From Madurella fahalii (Eukaryota > Ascomycota > Sordariomycetes > Sordariales), in the NCBI GenBank assembly GCA_029876055.1, contig CM056875.1, positions 372,001 through 436,000 of the forward strand: 64,000 bases of DNA. The letters are read 5' to 3'. Every line of letters starts with the position of its first letter. Within the stretch, counting starts at the first letter, position 1. The position numbers and the translations under genes are program-made. A model generated the notes under the pieces. That model was not told where the DNA came from. It saw only the letters and a program-made list of their open reading frames with translations, and made no database searches. Shown here piece by piece: positions 32,600 through 43,900 of the stretch.

Positions 32600-33880
32600 A
32601 TGGCATCCCCAGCCCCCCCTGGTGATCACGACATGGCGTCGTCTGACAGCGAGCACGGCCCCACCGTGGTATTGCACTGCTTCTTCGGAAACAAGTATCC
32701 GGAGTACAAGTTCGAGTTAACCGATGACCCGCAAGCTGAGCGAGAGCGGGCGATGCGAGAAGTTCCCGCACGTATACGCTCGCTGTACGAGCAAGGCACG
32801 CCATTCTTCAGCAAAAGCGCCTTTCGGGACGTCGTCGCCCAACTCGACCATGCCCGCGCGCATCCCAACCCTGCTGGTGATGCCGGATGCCATATCATCT
32901 CGATTCCAAGAGTCGATGGGACCCTCGCCGAGTTTGAGCTGGAGACCGGCCCTGTAAAGTCCGACATCCCGGGCACGGAAAGCGTCGTGTATGAGATTGC
33001 GTGTTTCGATTTACTTATCTGGTTATTGTTCTGACCGTAGCAGGGGGCATCCGTTCCTCCATTATCGCACTTACCAAGAGATGGCCATCGTCGACGACCC
33101 TTACATTTTCTCCCCGTACTTGGCTTACTGCTCAATCCGTCTCACCTACCCGCTGACGATGCGGCGCATCTCCACCGGGGAGGTGCTAACCTCCTGGAGC
33201 AGCAATCCGCTGGACGTCGTCCAGAGTGCCCTTGATGCCACGATCAGAGCGTGGGAAGAGAGCGAAGACTGCAGACGCCTCCGATCGTCGCTGGAGACCG
33301 CACTTCTACCGAGAACCACCAAGATCGTCGCGTTTGCCTGCTCCACCATGGCGGCTCTGGGCGACCGACAGCCTCCCATGTACCAGCATGCCCTGATCCT
33401 CACTCTGCGAGACATCCTCGAGAGGCGGCAGGGCGCGGACCAGCCGCAAATCGCATGCTTCGCCCAGGACCCAGTGTACACCGAGGCTGACAGAGAGGTC
33501 CTCGCTAGGCTCGACATCAAGGTTCTGGAAGACCCGCGGGCTTTCTTGGAGGTCGACGACGACACGCTCGTCATCTCTGTCGCCCCAAACATCCCCGTCA
33601 GGCAGATCATTGCGGACATCGCTCGGCCCGCCATCATGATCTGGGACCGTGTCGAGTCCGAAGCCGAGTCCGCTGCTACTTGGGGCCCCCAAGACCCAGG
33701 GCGTAGGCGAGTGGCACTTGGGTCCCCCGGTTAGAGATATCGTATGCTGACTTTCAGGCCAGGACGGACCCTGAGTCTTCGCGGGTGCGGAATATGGTTC
33801 GGGAGCACTATCATGAGCCCATCACCATCCAGCCCGAGTATATGTTTGGGCCTGGGGTTATATATATCCGCCGCGAGTAG
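32600..33880 (+). CDS. SRR1-domain protein
   Basis: Exons 32600-32988, 33044-33710 and 33758-33880, 392 aa. The ATG at 32600 sits in a good AAAATGG context. Intron 1 (55 bp) has donor GTATGA, branch TTCTGACC and acceptor GTAGCAG. Intron 2 (47 bp) has donor GTGGCA and acceptor TTTCAG. The second exon carries the SRR1 signature: IVAFACSTMAAL, QHALILTLRDIL, CFAQDPVYTEADREVL, VLEDPRAFLEVDDDTLVIS and APNIPVRQIIADIARPAIM. SRR1 proteins were first described in Arabidopsis light and clock signalling and in mouse heme and clock regulation; fungal members are mostly uncharacterised. The last exon ends GPGVIYIRRE. It is convergent with the F-box-like gene 336 bp away. Confidence 0.9.
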
Positions 33881-34216
33881 TAGGTAGTAGTTTAGCGCAA
33901 CGGGATGTTCACCCGCCAGACTTACGGCACATCAAAACAGGCAATCCTACTGTTTACTGCGAATGTTTTCTATTCTATTCATCTTTTGATGCATTTGATG
34001 CGGTGGGCTTTTAGATGAAAACGAATTGTCATGCGATTGAGTGGCGATAGAGTGTTATCCTAAGTTGACGCAGGTGATGCGCGACCGAGACAAAGTGTGG
34101 AAGTCCAGGTGCCTGGATACTAATGGCGCATGCGAAGTCTCATTCACACAGAACCGCCAAGTAAACGAACAAAAAGTAGCGATACGGTAGATATTCTGGC
34201 ATCCATATCTGACGTG
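33881..34216. other. Convergent 3' intergenic spacer
   Basis: 336 bp between the stop codons of the SRR1-like gene and the F-box-like gene. Presumably both 3' UTRs; no other feature. Confidence 0.5.
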
Positions 34217-35835
34217 TCAAAAATATCTGCTATAGAATGCGAGTTCGGGAGCAGGGTGAAAGCTGGTGAGAATCTCTGAACCGTCTAAAAAGTCGGCTCT
34301 GCTGAGGTCTTGGACAGTGATATCGGGTCCAGCGTAACAGGCCTCGCCGTCTTCGTCGTCGTCAAGGCCAAAGATGTTGCTGTGGGTTGCGAATCCGTTG
34401 AAGATTTCGCCGTCAAAGGTGGCATTATGAAATGCGTTGGGGAGAAAGCGGAGCCCAAGATAACGACGTAGGAAGTATTCGAAGAACTTGAATGTCAATG
34501 GAGCCACAAGATCGCCTGTCGCCCGTATGCAGTTTGGGCGCCCGGAACGAGTGTAAATCCAGTCAAAGAATGTCGTGGCACTCCTCCGCGTCGAAACGTT
34601 CTGATCGATGGAGTCGACTGTCATGGATGCCTGCAGATGCGTTTGCAATGCCGACTGAACAGACCACCATGATGTGTCCGGATGCCTTGGTAAGCGGACT
34701 TCCTCGGCTCTGAATACGCCAAAGAGGGCCACCAGCGCTGTTCTGAAGGCGTTGTCGCAGCCTTCCTCGGCTTGGCTTTCGTACCGGGCGGGGGACGCCG
34801 AGGATGCCGGGGACACTGAGGACGCCGGGGACGCCGGGGACCATGGATCGGGGGCTGCTGCTGCACGGGTTATGGCGTGCTTGGCGTCCACGGCATGGTC
34901 GAAGGCCCAAACCATCTTCATGACCTCCCAAACTACGAAATGAGCATCTGAATGACTGCCCCCATCGACGAGGCGCAATGGACAACGCTTGAGGTTCTGG
35001 CAACGTCGCGCGCGGCCATAGCCGGATCGGAATCGGTAAGCCATAGCTTCCCTGCCGTTCTTGTCAGACAGGATGCTCTCGAAGAGCCACGCGCCGAAGG
35101 CTCCAAATACGGCTTCTTCGGCTTCGGGCGAGGCAGCCATGTTACAAACAGCATACTGCTCCAAGAAGTTGAGTTGAGCCCTGGAAAGTGGATCGCGGTC
35201 TCTGACAAGCTCCAGCCCCAGTTCCGGGCTTGCCTTGAACAGTGGCTCGGTGTAGGCTCCAGCAAGGGCTGCGCCAGCAATGAAGACTCGGTAGATGGCC
35301 TTGTGCACATGCCGGCTCCATTCTAGCATGCGGGAGGGCTCTTCCGGTAGCACCATTCCGATCTCGGGAGGAGCCCAGTCGGCGGGAAGGGCTGTGTGTT
35401 GGACGTAGAAGACGACCTCTTGGGCGGCTGCTAGGTCGCTAAGGGCTAAGGCAGCTTTCAGCTCTGAGACGGTCGGTACCAAAGGTGAGCCGCTCAATGC
35501 ATTCGGTGTCAGGTCCACAGGGGACAGTTCGCCGCGGTGTTCGGCGTCAGCAACAAGCCGTGTCAGGCGGGCCTGAGATGCTACGTTAGGACTTCATTAT
35601 GTTTAGCGTCTTAGTGCGTAATTATTGCACTCACTGCAGTCAATGCGTCCTCGAAGCATGGAATCTGCGCAAGCCATAAACGCCAGACTACGGCAGGGGC
35701 ATGCGCCTGCCATATGCCGTAGATATGGTGGCTCGTCAAGGCGAGCGACAACAGATCATGGGCCGAATCGCAGCATTGGAAGATATGGAGAATGAGCTCC
35801 GGGGGACCAGTTCGGGCAAGGAATCCTGTACCCAT
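34217..35835 (-). CDS. Fungal F-box-like protein
   Basis: Exons 35835-35635 and 35572-34217 (minus strand), 518 aa. The 62-bp intron has donor GTGAGT and acceptor CATCTCAG and joins CFEDALTA to ARLTRLVADAEHRGELSP. Residues about 8-50 (GPPELILHIFQCCDSAHDLL, then SLALTSHHIYGIW) fit a degenerate F-box: Pro-x-Glu-hydrophobic start, then a leucine-rich helix and a SHHIY core. The rest is a helical region common to fungal F-box hypotheticals (CNMAASPEAEEAVFGAFGAW). It contains a Ser/Pro/Ala stutter (SPASSVSPASSASPA, about 34790-34850) that is a GC-rich minisatellite in DNA. The expected role is SCF ubiquitin-ligase substrate recognition, which is inference only. Confidence 0.8.
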
Positions 35836-36683
35836 CAGTGCTGTGAAGGCGCCCGGCTTGTCTGCTCTGGGCTGCTGCGGGACAGACCTGCAGGAGAGAA
35901 ACGATGGGGTTGGGGCTGGTTGCAGTCCATGTGTAATATATAGGTAAGTAGGTTTATTGGGGGATGCCCTGTACCTTACCTAAGGCAGTACTGCTTAGTG
36001 TTGGTAGTGGTTGCCTGGCCAGGATGCCTCAGGTGGCAACGCATGTACTGAACTACCAACCAAATGATAGTGCATTACCTGGCCGGGTCTTGTGCCGCGG
36101 CCTGGTAATAGGCATTTGGGACATGTGCTCTGCCGATGGACTCGTCCAGGAGCAGGCTGAAGATCTCGGCGAAGCCCGTGGGAGACTTGCCCATGTCCAT
36201 ACACTACCTGTACCTACCTCCAACAGATCCTTACCTACGAAAATTTCCAACACGATAGCCACGCAATTGATTGGTCTGTCTTGTCGTACAAGATATGGTT
36301 TTGTTGCAAAAGCGGAACCGCAATTGCAGGGCAGCAATTGCACCTTAAGTGTCACAGGTTTACTCTTCGTATGCCGAGAAGTGCGGGTGAGCCGCAACGG
36401 GATTGGTCGAGGCTGTGGACGGGAAATGATGTCTCAACACAAGGTAATCGTAGGAGGTGGACACAATGTGAGTAGTATTCTTCGACTAACCCAGGGTACA
36501 CACTCGGGGAGCGTGTTTAGAGTCCGCCGGCATTCCCGGGCAACAGTGACTCCTCCCAAACCTTAAACACACGTCGACCCTGCTTAAAAAGGGTCCAAGC
36601 CCACGTCTTGCCAAGGACGCTGCAATTTTCCTCTTTTACCAACTCCCAAGTCATTTCCAACGAAGCACAGCCAGAAGGAAAAA
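35836..36683. other. Intergenic, F-box gene promoter side
   Basis: No coding frame supported. Holds the second copy (36319-36350) of the GCAATTGC paired-palindrome motif. Confidence 0.45.
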
Positions 36684-37285
36684 ATGACAACCCAAGGGGA
36701 GTTGAACGCGAGCTTGGACGCCGGCGTAGAGGAAATTTCACAGAAATTTGGGGAGATGGTATGCCATCCTCGCTTCAATCACCTCGAAAATAGCTAACAT
36801 GCTTATTTCAGGGCATCGCCATCCCAAGGCAGCCCGCCGGCCGGATGATCCACCTAAATGTTGGCTCAGCGACAGTGCACGACAGCTCAGTCTTCGTACC
36901 TCACCGAGAGCGGGACATAACGCTCGCCTATCTGTGCAACGAGATTCGTGCCGCTGATTAGACCGTAATCGTCTTTGTCCGCTCAGTTTTCGAGACGAAT
37001 CGGGTGGCCAACACACTGGGTGGGCTTGGATAGGCGCCATTTCGCTGCACGCTAGCCTGCCTCCTCCATCAGCCCGCGTGGCCGCGCTGAATAGCCGCGT
37101 CATTGTGATAACGGACGCGGCAGCTTGGGTTACCCCTATCCCCAAGTTTGACTATATTATCAATTTTGACCTCACATCTTGCTCATGGAAGATGAAGCCA
37201 GAGATATACACTTAACGCATTGGTAAGGTGGCATTTGCCGGCGGGCGGTGCTATGCCATCACCTTTTGCACGCAATAGTAAGTGC
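36684..37285 (+). pseudogene. DEAD-box RNA helicase relic (Rrp3/DDX47-like)
   Basis: From about 36890 one frame reads VPHRERDITLAYLCNEIR, TVIVFVRSVFETNRVANTL (helicase motif IV region), VAALNSRVIVITDAAAWVTP (motif V region), FDYIINFDLTS, then RIGKVAFAGGRCYAIT in place of HRIGRTGR (motif VI). TAG at 36958-36960 and TAG near 37032 interrupt it, a frame change is needed before VAALNS, and TAA replaces the residue before RIG. The N-terminal RecA lobe (AxxGxGKT, DEAD) is absent. Upstream, an ATG at 36684, a good GTATGC donor and a TTTCAG acceptor lead in frame into the relic, which may be coincidental. The family is sure; the subfamily is tentative. Confidence 0.78.
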
Positions 37286-39426
37286 AAAAGAGAAAAGATC
37301 CCCAACTTTAGCCTTATGAGTAGTTCTAAGTTGACAACATACTTGTAGTAATTTGGAATGTATTATAGGTCGAGAGAGAGTTCTTGGGATACGCCTGGAG
37401 AAATGCACCCTCGATAAGGACAGGGTGATGACCTTCAAGGCGCGAGTTGAGTGCGCTCATGCTGAAGTCAGAGCGGAAAACAATCCGGAATTATAATTGC
37501 ATCGAACATCAGCGGCAGTCGGATGGCAATAGGGGCCTGAGAGCTGCTCAAGGGGCGAGCTAGGGGCGGCATAGATGCTCCTAGAGAAGCAGAGGAAGGT
37601 ATGATGATTTAATAATGTGTGTGGTGATTCAGCTGACAACGGAGAGTCTTAACTGCTACAAATGGAACAGCTCTAACAGTATCTTCATATGTATTTTGCG
37701 AATCTAATTTGTAAGGGAACTAAGCGACAAGAACTGTTCACTTTGTTGATAGAGAGAAAGTAATAAAATATTAACCTCGATGATAAGGCAACTAGTGCGA
37801 GGCTAAGGTACCTTAAGGTAGCTACGGCATAGCATTTTATAGCCAAACCTCCTTTGCTTGTCTATTGTAATAGTGCCTCAACCGTTGTTTTAGATAAGAT
37901 TTCTTAAGGTTCCAAAGGTTCTAAAAGATCCGTGGGTTCCAACAAGATTTCTGAAGGATCCAGGGAAGGTTTGGGTATAATGGGAGATCTTCCCGCTCTC
38001 TAAACTAGTCTCTGGCACACAGCCTCATTCTTCCGACTCGGATGCGGGAGGGTGAGGTCGTTGTAGTAAGTTGGGGGAAACTGTCCCCAGGGGACAGGAC
38101 CCCTCTGGTCAGAGGCTCCGGGGGGCTGGAACTTTGCCGAGGGCCCATTTTTTTTTCCTACCATAACTAGAGGGAACTCCATCTGCACCTGTTGTTTTGG
38201 CCTTGTTTAGGCTACAGGCACCCAATTTGTTGTGGCGTCGCGTGGCCTGTCTTGTCTACCTTGTCTGTCTGGCATTTGGCCACCTTTGCCCTCCCCCTTG
38301 TTTTGATGGGTATGTGGGTGTAGATGTGTGTTTCTACACCACTCCACTATTACCAGTAGAAAAACTGTAAAGAGAGACTGATCCAAGGGTATCAATATCA
38401 TCTATCCTGCTGGGCATCTTCTATTTTGCTGTGAGGTGAGAGCCGATTTTGTTCGCAACGGCTTCGGACCAACCGGCGTGAGGTTTGTCAATGCGATTTG
38501 ATTGGCGGCGAGGCTTCTGTTGGGCCGCCCGACATTCGACGCCCAGAACGTCGGGTGCCTCGGAAACACCGTAGGCGCGTCAAGGTCGCTAACACGGCAA
38601 ATCGCTACCTCGGGAAGAGAAAAGCAATCATAACGCAACAGCGCTATGTACAGCCGTGCGGCCGCAGCATAGGCACCCTGCGTCAGACGGTCGAGGTCTG
38701 AAATTACCTCCTAATATAAGTCCATTTTCCGGTTTTAGACTTGAGTGCAGCCCACGTTAAGGATTTCTTATCGAAGGGTTTCCCGTAGGGCGCCAGTGGA
38801 AGAATGCTCCGAAAGGCAGCCGGACGACGGGTGCTGGCATTCCCGAGCTGAACTGCCGGTAAATTGGCCAAGGTAAGGAGCGTGGTGTGAAAAAGGCGTC
38901 TAATAGTAGACGTCTTGTAAAGGGCCGACCATGCGAGTCATATAGATGCCCAATGCCTCCCGAGCGAGTCGCCCTCCAGCAAGTCCCGACAGATGTTTTG
39001 GGATTCCGCTTTATCCAAAGACGGAAGCATCTATACACGGGCCAATCGGTTCAGCTGACGGATATGAGCTCTTCGCCCCATCAAATAAAAGCTTCCCCAG
39101 ACTTGGCAGAGATATAGGGTTAGATTAACCGCGTCCAATGACATGACCTCGAGTCAACAACCATCACCTACCGTTTTTGTGCGCTCGGTTGATCAACTCG
39201 GCACTGCTTTCCCGGCTGCGCATGTGGTGCCGGTAGGTGGGCGGGAAACTGGGAGGTTGCTTGTGGAGGCCAGGGTTGCGGAACATATAAGGGAGCTATT
39301 GGGCAAGGCGGGCGGCCGAGTCCATGCAACGTCTGACTCGGCGGCTTTCGCTTTTCCCCGTTTTTCTGTGCGCGCATCTACACGCTTTTTGTTTGGGCCC
39401 TCGACCATCGTGACATCCCCACCAAG
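37286..39426. other. Gene-free, partly AT-rich region
   Basis: 2.1 kb, AT-rich at 37280-38000 and more balanced afterwards. No conserved frame, LTR or TIR was recognised. The last part is the promoter of the DUF1996 gene. Confidence 0.45.
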
Positions 39427-40645
39427 ATGAAGCTGAAGGCCTCCATCGCCGCAGTGGCAGCGGCCCAGCTTGCCACAGCACAGGAGCTCATGCGGTTCGG
39501 CTGCTCGCAGTTGACTATCGACCGTATCGACCCCTTAGTCAACCCGGGCAGTCTTCCGTCTCCGCATGTGCACCAAGTTATCGGAGGCAACTCTTTTAAC
39601 GTGTCCATGTCGCCCGAGACACTTGACCCTCCGAAGAAGTCGACCTGCACTAGCTGCACCTATTCAGAGGACTTTTCCAACTATTGGACAGCCAATGTTT
39701 ACTTCAAGGCTCGCAACGGAACCTATAAGCTTGTGCCCCAGTATGCCAACCTGGGCATCAACGTCCAGGGTGGGATGACGGTCTACTAGTACGTATCGGT
39801 GGCAGCCCAGGTCCTTCTCCTAGCAGCCTATGACCCCTATGTCCTAACACTCCAACCAACTGCTAGTATCCGAGGGTATCAGGCTAGCGCGAGGGTCACC
39901 GCTTTCAAGCCGGTAAGTTATCGCATTTGACGCTGGGCGTGCTAACGGCTGGGCAATAGGGCTTCCGCATGCTGGTGGGCGACCCCGCCAACCGCGATCC
40001 GAACAAGGTCCCGCGGCAGCTCTGCTTCCGCTGTGCGCCGAACGTCCAACAAAACCCCTTCGGAGGTGCTCCCTGCACGGGCTCCGACACCAAGGGCTTC
40101 CCGCAGTCGACCTGCGGAGGCGGTTGGCGCGTCACCGTGACGTTCCCTTCGTGCTGGGACGGTAAGAACACCGACAGCCCCGACCACAAGAGCCACATCG
40201 CCTACCCCGAGCGCGGCACCTTTGAGAGCGGCGGCGCCTGCCCGGCCAGCCACCCCGTCAAGATCCCGCAGGTCATGTACGAGACCATGTTCGACACGCG
40301 CCAGTTCAACAACAAGGCCGAATGGCCCGCGGACGGCTCGCAGCCCTTCTACTGGAGCCACGGCGACAACACGGGATACGGCATCCACGGAGACTACGTC
40401 TTCGGCTGGGAGGGCGACGCTCTGCAGAGGGCCATGGACAACAAGTGCGCCGGTGACAGATGCGCCCCGCTCAAGAGGCAGAGCGACGCCGCCGCCATCG
40501 CGTGCACAAAGCAACAGGCCGCGCGCGAAGACCTCGGCACCACGAGGTGTAAGTAGTAGCTCGATTTTCTGCGCGCCTTGTCTGGTTGGAGCCAGCACTG
40601 ACAACCACCCACCTAGGGCTTACCACCATGCCTGGTCAGTCTTAG
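39427..40645 (+). CDS. Secreted DUF1996-domain protein
   Basis: Exons 39427-39788, 39867-39912, 39960-40548 and 40617-40645, 341 aa. The ATG gives a signal peptide (MKLKASIAAVAAAQLATAQE). The DUF1996 core is clear: MRFGCSQLTIDRIDPLVNPG, HVHQVIGGNSFN, TCTSCTYSEDFSNYWTANVY, TFPSCWDGKNTDSPDHKSH, IAYPERGTFESGGACPASHP and FYWSHGDNTGYGIHGDYVFGW. Introns 1 (78 bp) and 2 (47 bp) are needed to keep the domain in frame; a 46-bp exon lies between them. The third (68 bp, GTAAGT donor, CACTGAC branch, ACCTAG acceptor) replaces a TGTAAGTAG terminus by a WLTTMPGQS tail. If it is retained, the protein stops at 40556. The Cys pattern suggests disulfides. Biochemical role unknown; members are secreted or wall-associated in fungi. 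Confidence 0.9.
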
Positions 40646-41218
40646 GCCTGATGTGGCATAGGAGCCGGATGGAGTTTGACGGAAAGACGGGGCGGATCGG
40701 GTGTGTTTGGAGTAGCCTGTATCTTATGTCGCTTGCTTTGACGACCGTTCCGTGGCTCAGACGTGACTTTGTTCTACTTCTTCGGTGCCCACTATCTACC
40801 TACCTACTTATGCGAAAGGATTATTCTTCAGGAGTGCGGCAAGGCATCTCGCCGCCAACCGCCAATCTATCCTTTGTAAAAGTTCTGAAGATAAATATTC
40901 GATACAATTCGTTATTAGTACTAGTAGTCTAGCTTTTGGATGTTTTAGACGTCTCCCAAATCGCACGGGTTGATTATTATCAATGCAATCCGGAAATTGT
41001 CCAGGCTACTGGGGTAAAACGACAGGCATAGGTTGCTGTGCCTGCTTGATTATCATTAATTCGGACTGCTCACATATGTGTGGGAAACTGAATACTAAAA
41101 TATAGCATTAGGACACCCTGTGCGACCCATACCGAGAACCACGTCCCGTCAATTAATTGCCTCCTCTTGCATAGACCATTATACAGGAAGCCCCTCAGAC
41201 TGACATGTCTAAGCTAGC
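40646..41218. other. Convergent 3' intergenic spacer
   Basis: 573 bp between the DUF1996 gene and the DUF6923-type gene. Probably 3' UTRs; no other feature. Confidence 0.5.
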
Positions 41219-42475
41219 TCACTGCGGCGCCAGGACATTCAACACACACCTCGCCCCGTCATTCTGTCCCGAACTAGGGCCGGCAGTCACCAGGCTCGCC
41301 GCGCTGCCATCAATCGGGAACGCCCAGATCTGCCCGCCCCCGTTATCACTGGCATAAATAATGCCGGTATTGATCCCGTACTGGGCGCCCCAGACCGACT
41401 CGGGGGTGCCCGTGTACTGCCTGACGACGGCCCACGTCCGCGTCGCCATGTTGAACCGCAGCAGCGTGGAGGTGTTCGCACCGGGGCTGCCGGTGGCCAC
41501 GGCCCAGAGGAACTGGCCGCCAGACGGAATGTACACCCAGTCGGCGATCGAGTAGCCGAGGGAGTCGGCCGTGCCGTTGTCGACGACCTGGCCGTACGTG
41601 GCGCTGCCGGGCCGGAGGTCGATACGCCACCAGGCGTTGCCGCCAGAGGAAAGCCAGTAGAAGCCGTCTGTGTCAATGTCGCCCACGTTGCCATTGACTC
41701 CGGAAGGCAAGGCGCGGATCACAGTCACAGTTCCCGCTGCGGTGATGCGGACGAGATTGACAACGCCTTGTCCCGCGGCCTGGCGACCGTACAGGAAGTT
41801 GTCGAGGACGTTGTAACCGATTGAGTTGGTCTCACCGCCGAGAGTGGCAGAGATCTGGGTGTTGTCCCCTGTTTCCAGGTCGACGCGGTAGAGCGTGGAG
41901 TTTTGGGCCAGGTAGCCGAAGCGGTCGCAGGTGAGCGGGGGTTCAGGGGCGCAGCTAGCTGTCGCGGTTGCTGTTGTAGTTGTGGTAGCGGTCTCAGTCT
42001 CGGTTTCAGAGACCGTCGTGGTGGCAGTTACTGTGGTGCCAGGACCAGTGACAGTGACGGTGGTGGCCGGAGCGGTTGATCCGCACGGGCGAGGAGTCCA
42101 CCACCAGGTCTTTGTTAAGGTGCATCCGCAGCCATTATCCCACTCCGGCTTAGTGTATGTGGTGGGAGTAGAGCAGGGGTACGTGGTGGTCTTGGTGCCG
42201 ATGGATGTGATGGTGGCCACGGTGGGGGCGGTAAACTGGAGGATCTGACACCCAAGACCCAGGCGCAAAAGGCAGTCGACGCCGAGTCCGATGGTGTAGG
42301 AACCGGCCCGAGTGATGGTGGTGACGTAGTTATCGAAGAAGGGGACCACTTCCGTGATGAGTGGTGCTTCTGTCAACTCGATGACGGTTGCGTCAGCCCT
42401 AACAACCTTGGTTGGTCCGGCCAAGGTAGGGACTCCTGCCGCCAGCAAAGGCAGCAAAATCTGGAGACGGTGCAT
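41219..42475 (-). CDS. Secreted protein with Thr-rich stalk and DUF6923-type domain
   Basis: Intronless, 418 aa, ATG at 42475 with signal peptide MHRLQILLPLLAAGVPTLAG. The N-terminal Cys-containing part (LGVDCLLRLGLGCQILQF, CSTPTTYTKPEWDNGCGCTL, TWWWTPRPCG) is followed by a Thr/Val/Glu repeat (TVTVTGPGTTVTATTTVSET) that is probably O-glycosylated. The C-terminal half reads like a propeller-type DUF6923 domain: LYRVDLETGDNTQI, NVLDNFLYGRQ, DIDTDGFYWLSSGGNAWWRI, YSIADWVYIPSGGQFLWAVA and ESVWGAQYGINTGIIYASDN. A TATATAAAG box lies about 135 bp upstream of the ATG (42609-42616, minus strand). Likely an extracellular or wall protein; binding function unknown. Confidence 0.85.
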   Translation of the reverse strand: MHRLQILLPLLAAGVPTLAGPTKVVRADATVIELTEAPLITEVVPFFDNYVTTITRAGSYTIGLGVDCLLRLGLGCQILQFTAPTVATITSIGTKTTTYPCSTPTTYTKPEWDNGCGCTLTKTWWWTPRPCGSTAPATTVTVTGPGTTVTATTTVSETETETATTTTTATATASCAPEPPLTCDRFGYLAQNSTLYRVDLETGDNTQISATLGGETNSIGYNVLDNFLYGRQAAGQGVVNLVRITAAGTVTVIRALPSGVNGNVGDIDTDGFYWLSSGGNAWWRIDLRPGSATYGQVVDNGTADSLGYSIADWVYIPSGGQFLWAVATGSPGANTSTLLRFNMATRTWAVVRQYTGTPESVWGAQYGINTGIIYASDNGGGQIWAFPIDGSAASLVTAGPSSGQNDGARCVLNVLAPQ

Positions 42476-43900
42476 ATCAAAGTAAGGACCTGAAGCTGGA
42501 GAGAGAGGAAGAGAGTGAGAGAGAAGTGTGTGTACTCCGCTCGGCTGCGATGGTGATGATAGAGAGGAGCGATGAAGGGAAGGAACCAGGCAGAGACTGA
42601 CACGGTCTTTATATACACATCGTACAACTGCTCTTGGCCCATTGTGTCCGTCTCTGTTGTTGTCTGCTGCTGTATTCGCTTTGGAATGGCCCATGCGACC
42701 GTCCTTGTGCCTTTCTCGGACCTCTCGGTTCGTCAGTGAAATGAAGAGCCGCTGAGTCTATTGCTCGGACCGCCTGCAAACTGCACATAAAATTGCTAGG
42801 CGAGCCGTGCTGGCTCTGCGGGTGACATCCTTTGGGAAGTGGATCTTGCCGATCACGACGCTGCACGACAGCTGAATATCGTAGAAATGTTACGCTGCTG
42901 GGCAGCCTCTAATTGGGATTTGACGCACAGCGTAACACTGCAGGTTATTCATTGCCCTGGCGAGATCCTCGAGGAGCTGGGTTGAGAATTTCAGCCTTCA
43001 GTTTGGGCTGGTGATATGATGTCGCCAAACCCAGTCGCCGACCACCAGGGCGTTCTCGGTGTCTTGGCACCTACTGGCACAACAGCTCGCCGAAGCCCGA
43101 AGAAGTTGAAGTTTGGTAACCTTCAAGCAGTGGAACAATCGCACTCGGCGACCTAACTGAGACAGTCCCTCTCGAGTTTAATTACCTGATCCGTCTTGAG
43201 ATTGCCCCTCAACTGAACTGCCGATATAGAGCTATGGACATAGCAGGCATTGGCAGGCATTATCTTCCGTATAGTGCTAGATGGCTTACAGGGCTACCCG
43301 TCTCTCAAGAGCCCATTAGCTCGGCAGGTTAGAAGAGGCTAGAGGGCGGGGATACCGCGTACGTTAGGGGGGAGCTGGAGGGAGAATGGGACACGCACCT
43401 GACATGGCCGTGAAGCAGGGCCTTGTCCTTACGCTGGTTGATTTTCCTACACCGCTATGCGTTTTACGAGGGTGTACCGGTTTTTGATATTAGCATACAG
43501 GAAACCGCATCCCGACAGGCCAGACGAAAACCTAGATCGGAAAACTCCGCTCATCCAGTTCCATGCGTGTGTGGTAAACTGAAGGATGATCCCCAGCGGG
43601 AGGAAACGGGGGCTTTTGATACTCCAGCCACCAGCACTTGAAATGTATATGAAATATAGGTCGAGTTTGGCGAAAATTAGATAAGGGACTTCCTCTTAGA
43701 CCGAAGATCAATAAATGAAGGTAAATCTACATCAAAGCCTCTTCTTCTGTACTTCTTTTTATAGGAATTCTTTCTCTATATGCCGATTACCTCCCTGCCA
43801 GCTGCAACTTTTTCTCCGTTCTAATTAGTCCGTCTCTCTCGCTCCAGTCCATTCCTACCAGCGCCCAGTGGCCGCCTTCTAGGAGTTACAACGACTATAA
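42476..43900. other. Intergenic spacer
   Basis: 1.4 kb: promoter of the DUF6923-type gene and the 3' side of the kinase-like gene. No conserved frame. Confidence 0.45.

Noticed and set aside
37797..37850. Transposon terminus around GGTACCTTAAGGTAGC
   Set aside because: A short palindromic-looking string without a partner or target duplication.
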